Positions 9,067 through 18,125 of a DNA stretch of 64,000 bases are shown here, piece by piece. Origin of the DNA: Bin55 sp028819195 (lineage in GTDB: Bacteria > Pseudomonadota > Gammaproteobacteria > Pseudomonadales > Azotimanducaceae); the NCBI GenBank assembly GCA_028819195.1, contig JAPPMF010000017.1, positions 1 to 64,000 of the forward strand. Direction: 5' to 3'. The notes under the pieces are model-generated. The model did not search any database. It was given only the letters and a program-made list of their open reading frames with translations, and had not been told where the DNA came from. Position numbers and translations under genes: made by a program. Each line of letters opens with the position of its first letter. Position 1 is the first letter of the stretch.

Positions 9067-9658
9067 TTTTGTAATGGTCGATCGCCCGTTCCGCGGTTTC
9101 TTCCCACTTAACACCAGGAACAAAATCAGCGATTTGTGTAAGTAACATACCCACCAATCCACATGGATTGATCTGCTGAAAGGGACTCAGATCCATGCTA
9201 ACATTCAGACTGATTCCATGATAACTACATCCTCTTCGAATTCTTAACCCGATTGCACCGATTTTTTTGCCAGCAACATAAACTCCGGGATTATTAGCCA
9301 ACCTTTCAGCCGTGATTCCGTAAGTTTCTAATAACTGGATCATCACTTTTTCAAGGTTATTCACGAATTGGTGTACAGTTTCTCGTTGGCGACGTAAATC
9401 TCGCAAAAGATAGCCCACAATTTGACCGGGGCCATGGTATGTGATCTGCCCACCACGATCAGTACGAACGACGGGTATCTCAGAAGAATTAAGTAGATGA
9501 TATGTTTCGGCTGCTTGCCCTAACGTAAATACCGGTCGGTGTTGGGTAATCCATAATTCGTCCTCAGTCGACTCGGTTCGGGAATCGGTGAATACCTTCA
9601 TCGATTTCCATACGGTTTCGTAGTCGGACAATCCGAGTTGACGGACGTTTAGACGCAT
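9002..9658 (-). CDS. lipB: Octanoyltransferase LipB
   Basis: LipB moves octanoate from acyl carrier protein to lipoyl domains, the first step of protein lipoylation. The 218 residues include RGGQITYHGPGQIVGY, the catalytic Lys132 in GKKIGAIGLRI and the catalytic Cys166 in NPCGL. It is the last gene of the long minus-strand block, 18 bases after the carboxypeptidase gene. LipA is not next to it. Its tail runs through the end of moeB on the other strand. Confidence 0.95.
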   Translation of the reverse strand: MRLNVRQLGLSDYETVWKSMKVFTDSRTESTEDELWITQHRPVFTLGQAAETYHLLNSSEIPVVRTDRGGQITYHGPGQIVGYLLRDLRRQRETVHQFVNNLEKVMIQLLETYGITAERLANNPGVYVAGKKIGAIGLRIRRGCSYHGISLNVSMDLSPFQQINPCGLVGMLLTQIADFVPGVKWEETAERAIDHYKTIFGYEESTYCTNDIAHFSVA

Positions 9659-9676
9659 GGACTACACAAGATGAAT

Positions 9677-10882
9677 CTACGAATCTTCGACTTTAACTTG
9701 TACGTCGATCGAGTGTGGCGATTCAATCAATTTCTCTTCGGGAACGGTAGAGAACCAAGATTTGATCCCATTGAAAATTCCTCCCCAAAAGCCAAATTTT
9801 GCCACGTCATGTTCAGCATAAACAGCAGTAGACCCAATATTTTCGTCTTCAAAAGAAATATTCAAAGTACCAATTTTGTCGCCGGTCGCGATTGGGGCTT
9901 CTAGTGACCGAGGAATCTCGATGGAGTACTGCAACTCGGATGAACTTCCTCTCGGCAATAACGTTTTGATTTCCTCGCGGACACGAACGCTTATTTCCGA
10001 TTCGACCCCGTTGTGGACCTTTAAAGAGTCGAACTCAAAATCAGGGTTAGCCCCTACCTTGAGTTCAAAATTGCGATAACCATAACTCAATAACTTTCGA
10101 GTTTCGCGATTGCGAGCATCATCACCTTTCGCACCCATGACAACAGAAATCAGACGCATATTGTCGCGTACCGCGGAGGCGACAAGGCAATATCCAGCTT
10201 CTTTTGTGTGCCCTGTTTTCACACCATCAACACTGTCTTCAAGGTAGAGTAAACGATTACGATTAGGTTGTGTGATACCGTTATAGGTGAATTCCGGTTC
10301 CGAATAAATTTTGTAATGGTCGGGAAAGTTTTCGATCAGGGCTTTGGTAAGAATTAACGTATCGTAGGCGGTTGTGAGATGTTTTGGATGGGGTAATCCT
10401 GAGGCATTGGTGAAAAACGTGTTCTCTAACCCTAGCTGTGCGGCATATCGATTCATCAATTTCGAAAATTCGTGTTCGTCGCCAGAAACATGTTCAGCAA
10501 TGGCAACACTAGCGTCATTACCTGACTGAATGATTACCCCCCGTAACAAGTCGGCAATAGAGACTTCTGTACCCTCCCGGATGAACATTTGTGAACCTTC
10601 GGTTTTCCACGCGGTTACGCTAATGTCCACCATTTCATCCATGCTCATACGTGCTGAAGCTAGTTCTGAAGCAACAACATAGCTAGTCATGATCTTGGTC
10701 AGACTCGCTGGAGGTAGTTGTTCATGGCTGTTATGTTCAGCAAGGATTGTACCAGTCTCGGCTTCCATCAAAATGAAACCACTGGCCTCAATGTTTGGTG
10801 GTTCAGGTAGGATTGTTTGAGATTGCGCAATGTTTGCAAATAACAAACAAACGATTAATACAACAGATGTGTTCCGTATCAC
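9677..10882 (-). CDS. dacA: D-alanyl-D-alanine carboxypeptidase (PBP5/6 type)
   Basis: This trims the terminal D-Ala of peptidoglycan pentapeptides. Signal peptide at 1-21 (VVLIVCLLFANIAQSQ). Active-site motifs: S60-L-T-K63, S120-G-N122 and K222-T-G224. A PBP5-type beta domain follows, with a C-terminal amphipathic helix (FGFWGGIFNGIKSWF) that anchors it to the periplasmic face of the inner membrane. The GTG start at 10882 has AGGAGG about eight bases upstream. It lies downstream of mltB in the elongasome block. Calling it dacA rather than dacC is by analogy. Confidence 0.95.
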   Translation of the reverse strand: MIRNTSVVLIVCLLFANIAQSQTILPEPPNIEASGFILMEAETGTILAEHNSHEQLPPASLTKIMTSYVVASELASARMSMDEMVDISVTAWKTEGSQMFIREGTEVSIADLLRGVIIQSGNDASVAIAEHVSGDEHEFSKLMNRYAAQLGLENTFFTNASGLPHPKHLTTAYDTLILTKALIENFPDHYKIYSEPEFTYNGITQPNRNRLLYLEDSVDGVKTGHTKEAGYCLVASAVRDNMRLISVVMGAKGDDARNRETRKLLSYGYRNFELKVGANPDFEFDSLKVHNGVESEISVRVREEIKTLLPRGSSSELQYSIEIPRSLEAPIATGDKIGTLNISFEDENIGSTAVYAEHDVAKFGFWGGIFNGIKSWFSTVPEEKLIESPHSIDVQVKVEDS

Positions 10883-10916
10883 AACTAATTCCTCCTCATG
10901 GATGTTCTGCTGTTTA

Positions 10917-11969
10917 CTAATTTACTGGAGTCGCGTTTTTGATCGCTAGCGCTAGATCGTTTACAACTCGTGCGTAAAGACGGCTGCGGTTATAACGAGT
11001 AATCACATAAAAATTGTTGAATCCCAACATGTATTCGATCGTAGGTGGATCTCGTTCGTCAATCGCGAACGAATACAAGGTCGCGACCTCCGAATCCAGC
11101 ACGTCAGTAGTAATACCTAGTTCTTGCCAACGGGAGACGGGAATCGATGGTTTGGCTGTAGCATTAACCTCAATTTCGTCGGATAATGTGTTAACTGTTA
11201 CTATCTCTGCGACGCGTCCATCCTTAATCCAGTTATGTTCGGCCAGATAGTTAGCAACACTACCAATGGCATCTTCGATGTTTAACCAAATGTCTCGCAT
11301 TCCGTCGCCATCGTAATCAATAGCAAAATTTCGGTAACTGGAGGGTATAAATTGACCGTATCCCATGGCACCGGCGTAAGAACCTACTAGATCTAAAATA
11401 TCGCGATCCTGACCACTAGCGATCGCCGTCGAGTCGCGTTCACAGGCATCGTCCGAATCAAACGGACTGATTCTTTCTTCACAGGCAAGAATGAAAAACT
11501 CCCTCAATTGTGACCGAAAAAAGTCTGCACGTGGAGGATAGTCAAAACCAAGAGTGGCGAGTGCGTCTACGACTCGGTACGAGCCCATATTACCCCCGAA
11601 ATTAGTTTCGACTCCGATAATTGCAACGATGATCTCGGGTGCGACACCGTAATCTTCGTACGCACGGTCCAGTACTTCTTTGTGCTCTTGCAGGAATTTA
11701 CTACCATCCTTAACTCTTTGATTGTGGATGAAGATTTTTCGGTACTCAAACCATGTAATAGTAGTTTCAGCGGGTCGTTTCATTGCTTGAATGATCTTCG
11801 GTCTGTGCTCGATTTGTTCAAACACACCCTCGAGTGTCTCTCGATCAAACGCGTAATCTTCTACCAACTCATCCATGAGTTCTATAGCTGATTCATGTTC
11901 GACGTAATTAGCCTGTGGCGAGCAAGCATATAGCAACAATAAGGCTAGGACGAGTACTTTACGTTTCAA
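10917..11969 (-). CDS. mltB: Lytic murein transglycosylase B
   Basis: MltB cleaves the MurNAc-GlcNAc bond with formation of 1,6-anhydro-MurNAc. The 350 residues begin with a lipoprotein signal ending LLLYAC (Cys16); the Tyr at -2 is unusual. The catalytic Glu121 lies in GVETNFGGNMG. A DYDGDGMRDIW segment matches the EF-hand known from the E. coli Slt35/MltB structure. The TTG start at 11969 has GGGAG seven bases upstream and overlaps the rodA stop (TTGA). Confidence 0.93.
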   Translation of the reverse strand: MKRKVLVLALLLLYACSPQANYVEHESAIELMDELVEDYAFDRETLEGVFEQIEHRPKIIQAMKRPAETTITWFEYRKIFIHNQRVKDGSKFLQEHKEVLDRAYEDYGVAPEIIVAIIGVETNFGGNMGSYRVVDALATLGFDYPPRADFFRSQLREFFILACEERISPFDSDDACERDSTAIASGQDRDILDLVGSYAGAMGYGQFIPSSYRNFAIDYDGDGMRDIWLNIEDAIGSVANYLAEHNWIKDGRVAEIVTVNTLSDEIEVNATAKPSIPVSRWQELGITTDVLDSEVATLYSFAIDERDPPTIEYMLGFNNFYVITRYNRSRLYARVVNDLALAIKNATPVN

Positions 11970-13111
11970 GTTAACTCCCGGTTTTCTTTTCGAGTACAGA
12001 CTGATAACAGCACGCCAAACGCGACCATCGTGGTTATTGCTGAACTACCGCCATAACTAATTAGCGGTAGCGGTAAGCCAATAATTGGTAGTAATCCCAA
12101 TACCATGGCGACATTTACGACGACATTACAAATAAATATGATACAAATTCCACTACCAACGGTAAACCCAAACCCACTTTCGGCGTTCTTACTTATGTAC
12201 ATCGCACGAACAAAAATGAGCAGATAAAGCAGAAGTAGACACGTACAAAAAATAAAGCCGAGTTCTTCTCCCGATACGGCTAAGACAAAGTCCGTATGAC
12301 CTTCCGGGATGAAATCTAGCCGACTCTGCGTACCATTGAACAATCCCTTACCCGAAAATCCACCGCTACCGATTGCGGTCTTTGATTGAATTATGTTCCA
12401 GCCACTGTCTAAAGGATCACTTTCAGGGTTGAACAACGTCAGGATACGGCGTCGATGGTAGGGATAAAGGACAAAATTCCAAATAAACGGAGTAGCCACG
12501 AGTGCTGAGCAACCGCCGACTGCAAACCACCACCATTTAAACCCGACAACAAATAGTACGCCGATCGTACCTGCGCACAGAATCATTGCTGTACCATAAT
12601 CTGGTTGCAAAAATATCAGCAAAATCGGGACGCCGACTAATATTCCGATCCAAAAAATATCAAGCAGGTTATTTTTGAATTTGCGAATAGCGAAGTACCA
12701 ACCTAGGATTAGTGGTAGTGAGATTTTGAGAAGTTCTGATGGTTGAAACCGAGGTAATCCAGGAAAATCTAACCATCTTTTCGACCCGTGTGAAACGTCG
12801 CCATAGAACCATACTGCGATTAACAACGCGATGGTTCCTGAGTAGATAACTGGTGCTAACCAGTAGTAGGTATCTTTACGAATACAAGCTGCTACGACGA
12901 ACAGCGCAAGACCAATAATAATTCGGGTTAATTGTGTTGTGAAGGCTCGAACATCTTGATCAAGTGCGCTATATAGCACGGTGAGTCCGAGAGCGCAAAG
13001 GATTAGTATCAAGATGGTGAGGTAACCGTCGATGTGTAGTCGTTGGCGTGTACGCCCGGAAATAATGTGATGGATACGACTAGCGCCGAACCAACGGACG
13101 AATTCACTCAT
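11966..13111 (-). CDS. rodA: Peptidoglycan glycosyltransferase RodA
   Basis: RodA is the SEDS glycosyltransferase that works with PBP2 in the cell-elongation machine. The 381 residues have about ten membrane segments and the SEDS signatures FQPSELLKI, QPDYGTA and GLPLPLISYGGSS. It overlaps mrdA (PBP2) by eight bases upstream and mltB by three downstream, which indicates coupled translation of the elongation partners. Confidence 0.96.
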   Translation of the reverse strand: MSEFVRWFGASRIHHIISGRTRQRLHIDGYLTILILILCALGLTVLYSALDQDVRAFTTQLTRIIIGLALFVVAACIRKDTYYWLAPVIYSGTIALLIAVWFYGDVSHGSKRWLDFPGLPRFQPSELLKISLPLILGWYFAIRKFKNNLLDIFWIGILVGVPILLIFLQPDYGTAMILCAGTIGVLFVVGFKWWWFAVGGCSALVATPFIWNFVLYPYHRRRILTLFNPESDPLDSGWNIIQSKTAIGSGGFSGKGLFNGTQSRLDFIPEGHTDFVLAVSGEELGFIFCTCLLLLYLLIFVRAMYISKNAESGFGFTVGSGICIIFICNVVVNVAMVLGLLPIIGLPLPLISYGGSSAITTMVAFGVLLSVCTRKENRELT

Positions 13112-15002
13112 TGACTTGTACCAAGGCTTTCTCTAAATGGGCTTCAATAACCGCGCGAAGTACTGGTCCAGCGATCGAACTACCACCCCCACCGTTTTCG
13201 ACGACAACCCCAACTGCTATCTTTGGATCGTCTACTGGTGCAAATCCCCAAAATAATGCGTGTTTTTTTTCGTATTCTGACAATAGCGTTTCGTCATACT
13301 CTTCTCCCTGCGGAACTTGTTTCACTTGTGCCGTGCCAGATTTTCCAGCCATTCGAAATGGTATATCCATGCCGATGTGAGCCCATGCCACTCCGTTACG
13401 ACGAAAACCTTGGTTTCCTCGATGGACTACGTCTTCTAGCGCTTGGATCATTGAAGTCCAGTCGTCGTCGGAAACCCCTTCGATTCGAAACTTATCGTCG
13501 GATTCGCCCAGTGGTACTGCAGTATGTTCCGACATAACGAGTTTTGGTCGAACCCAGGTACCTCGATTTGCAAAAATCATCGCGACAGTGGCTAACTGGA
13601 GAGGGGAAACAAGCATGTAACCCTGACCAATGACGAAATGTAAATTTTCTCCTCGAAACCATGATTCATTTTGCGTTCTTTTCTTCCACACTGTCGTCGG
13701 TAATATGCCTGGTGCAGCGTCGGGAATATCGACGGCTGTATTTAAGCCAAATCCAAATTGACTAGCAAAAGCTGCAAACGTATCAATATCAAGCTCAGCT
13801 CCCATGTGATAGAAGAAAATGTTTGAGGATCGGTAGATCGCCGTTCGGAGGTCAAGATCTCCTTGGTGACCGCCATTGCCGGATTTACTCCATGTCCAAT
13901 CGCGGAATACATGGCTGACATCCTCTAACCGGAACTCACCATTACGATCGTACACTGTAGTCTCCCAGTCAATGAGTTCCATGGCGATACCAGCTAAGCC
14001 GACGACTGGTTTAAAAGTTGAACCCGGTGGGTAAAGGCCTTGTGTCGCACGGTTAAATAAGGGGGCGTCACGCCGAGTGGATAAAGAGGTAAAAGTTTGA
14101 TCGTCTAACCCAACGATAAATTCGTTCGGGTCGTAAGCCGGGCGGCTCACCATCGCGAGGATACCACCGGTATTGGGATCCAACGCGACAACGGCTCCGC
14201 GGCGATCGCCTAGCGCTTCCCAGGCGGTTCTTTGTAAATCAAGATCTAAGTGGAGTGTGATGGATTCACCTCGACGTGGTGGTTCCACGTCTATCTCTAC
14301 TACTACGCGTCCGTGGACATCGACTTCGACTGTACGGTTACCAATTTGACCGTGCAAGACGTCTTGGTATACGTTTTCGACACCAGTTTTCCCAACGAAC
14401 TTTGTCGAACGGTATCGTTGTGGGTCTAGTGTCTGTAGATCGGTCTCGTCGACTTGGCGAACTGATCCGACCACATGGGCGAGCAGTTCGTTCTCGGGGT
14501 ACTCTCGAACTACTTCTGAGTCAATGAGGAACTCTGGGTAACGGAATCGATTCACCGCGAGATCGGCGAGTTCTTGTTCCGACAGTTGTCGTTTAATAAC
14601 AATCCGATCGTCTAATCGACGGGAATTTTTTAACCGAGTGCGAAATAACTGCTCGTCATTCTCGCTAAAGGTTAAAAGTGTTCGAACATTGGCAATTATT
14701 TGATCCACATCGGATACGACTTCGCGACGAATTTCTAGAGATTGAATTGTTTTGTTCGCAGTGATCAGATTACCCTTGCGATCGTAAATTAATCCCCGAG
14801 CTGGTGGAATGACTTCAGTGGTTAGGCGATTATCAAGTGATTGTGTGTGATACTTTTCAAATTGCACAATCTGAAGTTGGTAAAACCGGAGACCAAGCAA
14901 CAAAAAACTTACCGCAACGATCCAGCCAATTACGACCGCGCGTCGACTAACTATGCTTGTTAACCCACCAGGAAGGGGTTCTACGGCTCGTGTGGTTGAC
15001 AC
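13104..15002 (-). CDS. mrdA: Peptidoglycan D,D-transpeptidase PBP2
   Basis: PBP2 crosslinks new glycan strands during side-wall growth. The 632 residues have an N-terminal membrane anchor (about 22-44), a pedestal domain beginning TTEVIPPARGLIYDRKG, and the transpeptidase motifs S328-T-F-K331, S392-S-N394 and K554-S-G-T. The GTG start at 15002 overlaps the rlmH end by 22 bases; no strong Shine-Dalgarno is visible, so re-initiation after rlmH is likely. Confidence 0.96.
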   Translation of the reverse strand: MSTTRAVEPLPGGLTSIVSRRAVVIGWIVAVSFLLLGLRFYQLQIVQFEKYHTQSLDNRLTTEVIPPARGLIYDRKGNLITANKTIQSLEIRREVVSDVDQIIANVRTLLTFSENDEQLFRTRLKNSRRLDDRIVIKRQLSEQELADLAVNRFRYPEFLIDSEVVREYPENELLAHVVGSVRQVDETDLQTLDPQRYRSTKFVGKTGVENVYQDVLHGQIGNRTVEVDVHGRVVVEIDVEPPRRGESITLHLDLDLQRTAWEALGDRRGAVVALDPNTGGILAMVSRPAYDPNEFIVGLDDQTFTSLSTRRDAPLFNRATQGLYPPGSTFKPVVGLAGIAMELIDWETTVYDRNGEFRLEDVSHVFRDWTWSKSGNGGHQGDLDLRTAIYRSSNIFFYHMGAELDIDTFAAFASQFGFGLNTAVDIPDAAPGILPTTVWKKRTQNESWFRGENLHFVIGQGYMLVSPLQLATVAMIFANRGTWVRPKLVMSEHTAVPLGESDDKFRIEGVSDDDWTSMIQALEDVVHRGNQGFRRNGVAWAHIGMDIPFRMAGKSGTAQVKQVPQGEEYDETLLSEYEKKHALFWGFAPVDDPKIAVGVVVENGGGGSSIAGPVLRAVIEAHLEKALVQVNE

Positions 15003-15424
15003 AATCGGTGATAAGGGTGACCATCAATAATTGATCTCGCACGATAGAGTTGTTCTACCACAATCAATCGCGCAAGCATGTAGGGAAATGTCAGTGGCGA
15101 GAGCGACCAAACCGTATCAGCTGCTTTTCGGTTTTCAGATGTAAAACCGTCGTCATTGCCGATCAAAAATGTGATGTGTTTGTGGGACTGACTCCAATTT
15201 AACAGTGCCTTAGCTAGCTCCTCACTCGTTCGTTCAATTCCTTGAGAATCCAGCAGTACCCGAAACGAAGATCCCGCTTGCTTTAGCATACGTCGAAAAC
15301 AGTTGTGTTGGGGATATTCTTTGATGGATTCGAGGCTTAAGTATGGCATGCGGCGAGTGTATTTTTCTATACCTTTGTCAACCCAAGGTTCGCTTTTACC
15401 TATATAGAGAATGCGTAAGTTCAA
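14981..15424 (-). CDS. rlmH: 23S rRNA pseudouridine-1915 N3-methyltransferase RlmH
   Basis: RlmH is a small SPOUT methyltransferase that acts on helix 69 of 23S rRNA in assembled 70S ribosomes. The 147 residues contain VLLDSQGIERTSEELA, the SAM-knot FLIGNDDGF and the C-terminal VVEQLYRARSIIDGHPYHR. The usual TLPHQLAR is here TFPYMLAR, a modest deviation. The TTG start at 15424 overlaps the rsfS stop by four bases. Confidence 0.93.
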   Translation of the reverse strand: MNLRILYIGKSEPWVDKGIEKYTRRMPYLSLESIKEYPQHNCFRRMLKQAGSSFRVLLDSQGIERTSEELAKALLNWSQSHKHITFLIGNDDGFTSENRKAADTVWSLSPLTFPYMLARLIVVEQLYRARSIIDGHPYHRLCQPHEP

Positions 15425-15768
15425 ACAACGCGCTCGTCGGATTCAATAGGAGTCCAGAGCTTTTCTAGTTGGTAGAGTTCTCGTGTAGTGCGTTGCATTA
15501 CATGGACCAACAAATCACCGTAGTCTACTAGCACCCATTCAGAATTTTGTTTTCCTTCAACCCCATAAATCGGTATTTCCTCGCGTTTTGTTTGCAGCAA
15601 GATGTGATCAACGATAGCAGAAACATGGCGACTAGATGTCCCTGTCGCGATTAGCATGGTATCGGTTAGTGTGGTGAGTTTTCTAACGTCTAGTTCTAGG
15701 ATTTCTAGTGCCTTCATATCGTCTAAATAGGAATGGACTAGTTTCGGTAGATCGTTAGGATTTTGCAG
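15421..15768 (-). CDS. rsfS: Ribosomal silencing factor RsfS, apparent CTG start
   Basis: RsfS binds uL14 and blocks subunit joining when nutrients are low. The first ATG (15717) gives 98 residues and cuts off the first helix. The frame is open upstream and encodes LQNPNDLPKLVHSYLDD before MKALEILELDV. This lines up with the N-terminus of E. coli RsfS (which has DFVIDKIDDLK before its DIIALDV) almost residue for residue, with one extra residue when begun at the CTG at 15768. No ATG, GTG or TTG exists between that CTG and 15717. The TGA that ends nadD (15777-15775) lies in the same frame, six bases before the CTG. Start at CTG or read-through of that TGA are the alternatives. Confidence 0.85.
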   Translation of the reverse strand: MQNPNDLPKLVHSYLDDMKALEILELDVRKLTTLTDTMLIATGTSSRHVSAIVDHILLQTKREEIPIYGVEGKQNSEWVLVDYGDLLVHVMQRTTRELYQLEKLWTPIESDERVV

Positions 15769-15774
15769 TTTTCT

Positions 15775-16383
15775 TCAGTCTCGTTTCTGATAGAGGTTAT
15801 TTGTGATTATATACTCATACACGGTTGGGGGTACAAAATGTGCAAAGTCACGGTTTTCTTGGGCGGCTAGTCGAATTTTGCTAGCACTAATGTCCAACAT
15901 CTCAAAGTCAGCGCGGTATATAAGTCCGTTTTCTTTTGTTAGTTGTTTGACGCTGCTGGTAAACTGGAAAGATTTAGGTGCCTGATTGAGTGTGATCCCA
16001 GGTCTTTGTAGTAAAAAGATACTCATGAATAAGTGAAATCGTGCTGAATCAGACCAAGTATTAATTTGATTCAAAGAGTCTGTCCCCATCACATACACAA
16101 TTTGGTTGTGTTTCTCATGGAGTAAGGCGAGCGTCCTTATCGTTTCGGTAGGTGCGGGTAGAGTGATTTCTAAGTCAGAGGGTAGAAGTTCTGGATGCTC
16201 TGCACAGGCTAATTGCACCATCGCCCAACGGTTTTCAAAGGAAGCTTCAGGTGGTATTCTTAAACGGGGTGTTGGCGCGACTAGGAGTGTTGTTGGCTCT
16301 TCAAGGTTTTTGTTGACATGGACCCCGGCGTGAACATGTCCAAGATGTACTGGATCGAATGTACCTCCGAGCAAGACCAGCAT
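15775..16383 (-). CDS. nadD: Nicotinate-nucleotide adenylyltransferase
   Basis: NadD joins nicotinate mononucleotide and ATP to form deamido-NAD. The 202 residues carry the nucleotidyltransferase motifs GGTFDPVHLGH (6-16) and SASKIRLA. It sits seven bases after uppP and directly before rsfS; nadD-rsfS-rlmH-mrdA-rodA is a common gammaproteobacterial order. Its TGA stop is in frame with rsfS. Confidence 0.95.
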   Translation of the reverse strand: MLVLLGGTFDPVHLGHVHAGVHVNKNLEEPTTLLVAPTPRLRIPPEASFENRWAMVQLACAEHPELLPSDLEITLPAPTETIRTLALLHEKHNQIVYVMGTDSLNQINTWSDSARFHLFMSIFLLQRPGITLNQAPKSFQFTSSVKQLTKENGLIYRADFEMLDISASKIRLAAQENRDFAHFVPPTVYEYIITNNLYQKRD

Positions 16384-16390
16384 TATTGAT

Positions 16391-17209
16391 CTAAACGAAC
16401 CACAGCGAAAACAACAATGCAGATCCTAGTACAACGCGGTAGAGTACAAACGGTAACAGTCCGATTTTTTCCACAAATCGTAGAAATAGATCAATGCACA
16501 AGTAGGCTGTTAGAAAGGACACTCCAATACCGATTCCTAGTTCAATCCAATCGACCGAATTTGCAATCTGCAAGGCGTCGAGAAAAGTCAACAGTGCTGC
16601 GCCTGATATTGTTGGGATGGCGAGTAGAAAGGAAAATCGTGAACTTGATGTGCGCGAAAATCCTAGTACTAATGCACACGTGATCGTGATTCCAGAGCGG
16701 GAGGTGCCGGGTATAAGTGCTAGTACCTGGGCACAACCAATGACTAATGCTTGAGTTAGGGTCATAACGGATTCGTCTTTGACCACTTTTTTCTTGAAAT
16801 CGGCTAGCCAAAGTAGTACTCCAAAGCCGATGGTCGCAAAGGCGATGATCGGTATCGTTCGGAGTTCGGTATCGACGAAATCTTTCATGAAGTAACCAAA
16901 AGCCACAATCGGCAGTGTGGCGACGATCAAGTTTAAGACTAATTTTGTGTCGGTGTCAATCTGTCTGTGGACGACAAATCGAACAGTTGCATTCGCTAGG
17001 TTGGTAAGGTGTTTACGAAAGTAAAAGACGACGGCAAGTAGAGTCCCAAAGTGAACAGCAACGTCTACGATTATTCCTTGTTCTTCCCAACCTAACCAAT
17101 GTGGTAGGATAATAAGATGGGCTGAACTCGAAATCGGTAGGAACTCAGTTAAACCCTGTAGTAGCGCGACGACTACGATGGCAAGGTAATGTTCTAATTC
17201 GCTGAGCAT
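16391..17209 (-). CDS. uppP: Undecaprenyl-diphosphatase
   Basis: UppP (BacA) is an integral membrane phosphatase that recycles undecaprenyl pyrophosphate to the carrier lipid used for peptidoglycan and O-antigen. The 272 residues show the family motifs LQGLTEFLPISSSAHL and PGTSRSGIT with about eight membrane segments. It heads the minus-strand block that runs to lipB, which fits a cell-wall role for the whole operon. Confidence 0.96.
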   Translation of the reverse strand: MLSELEHYLAIVVVALLQGLTEFLPISSSAHLIILPHWLGWEEQGIIVDVAVHFGTLLAVVFYFRKHLTNLANATVRFVVHRQIDTDTKLVLNLIVATLPIVAFGYFMKDFVDTELRTIPIIAFATIGFGVLLWLADFKKKVVKDESVMTLTQALVIGCAQVLALIPGTSRSGITITCALVLGFSRTSSSRFSFLLAIPTISGAALLTFLDALQIANSVDWIELGIGIGVSFLTAYLCIDLFLRFVEKIGLLPFVLYRVVLGSALLFSLWFV

Positions 17210-17320
17210 CTTCGCGATTCGATTACCAAGAAGTCCTTCTCAGTGACTTTTTGCAAAGTAGTAGATTAAGGGTATCCGCCACTGAGCATTAGGGTTTGCC
17301 GTTGCTGACTTAAGCTGTTC

Positions 17321-17818
17321 TCAGAACGGAATGTCGTCGTCGATATCGTCGTAACTGAGATCAGGCTGTGGGTTCGATTGACTCGATTTAGTCGAACTTT
17401 GCTGCGAACGTTGTTGATCCTTTTCCGCACGTTGATGACCACTCTGGGGAGCTTTTCCGTAAGTGGTACTTCCCGAATGTGTACTTTGACCTGAGAGCAT
17501 AATTAAATCTCGAGCCCTCACTTCGGCACGTTGTTGCTGGACACCATCGCGTTCCCATTTACGAGTTCTCAATTCACCTTCAACATAAACCTGGCTGCCT
17601 TTGTGTAAATGTTTAGACGCGATTTCCGCAAGAGGTCCCCAGCATACTACTGAATGCCATTCGGTTTCTTCTCGTTGTTCTTGTGTTTGACGATCTCGCC
17701 AACGAGTTGTTGTCGCTACTGAAAAAGTAGTGAAAGCAGTACCTGCATTCGAAAATCGTGCTACGGGATCTTGACCAAGGTGACCAAGCAACGTTATCCT
17801 ATTTAAGCTGTAAGTCAT
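17321..17818 (-). CDS. ssb: Single-stranded DNA-binding protein
   Basis: The 165-residue protein has an N-terminal OB fold (1 to about 110, NRITLLGHLGQDPVARFSNAG and ASKHLHKGSQVYVEGELRTRKW). A Gln/Ser-rich linker leads to the acidic tip DDDIPF that recruits replication and repair partners. It lies 111 bases before uppP. UvrA, often divergent from ssb, is absent. Confidence 0.96.
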   Translation of the reverse strand: MTYSLNRITLLGHLGQDPVARFSNAGTAFTTFSVATTTRWRDRQTQEQREETEWHSVVCWGPLAEIASKHLHKGSQVYVEGELRTRKWERDGVQQQRAEVRARDLIMLSGQSTHSGSTTYGKAPQSGHQRAEKDQQRSQQSSTKSSQSNPQPDLSYDDIDDDIPF

Positions 17819-18125
17819 AGTGAATTTACCGTTATTCTGTACTCAGTATGTTACTCACGGTTCGCAAATAAATAGGGGGCTAATATACAAAAGTACCGAA
17901 ATGATTGATCAATTTTGTGTCGGATTTCAGCCAGTTGAAAAAATGAGTCAGCAAGATTCTTCATCTTTTACGCAGATGAATTTCCATCCATTTTCAACTC
18001 AACTTTTTCTAATTTAACTGTACTAGTTGGTAAATGCTTGGCTTAAAAAAGCTTGATTGAGGAACTCGGAATTGCGACGCAGTTCGATTTCTTTGTTGCT
18101 CAAATTATATCGAAGAAATTTGACG
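17819..18125. other. Intergenic, no supported gene
   Basis: This is the ssb upstream region and the 3' flank of the hydrolase gene at 18126. A 65-codon open frame at 17820-18017 has no ribosome site, no family resemblance and unlike codon use, so I do not call it. It presumably carries the ssb promoter. Confidence 0.5.

Noticed and set aside
17820..18017. 65-codon plus-strand open frame next to ssb
   Set aside because: It has no ribosome site, no recognisable domain and no neighbour relation, and lies in the ssb promoter region.
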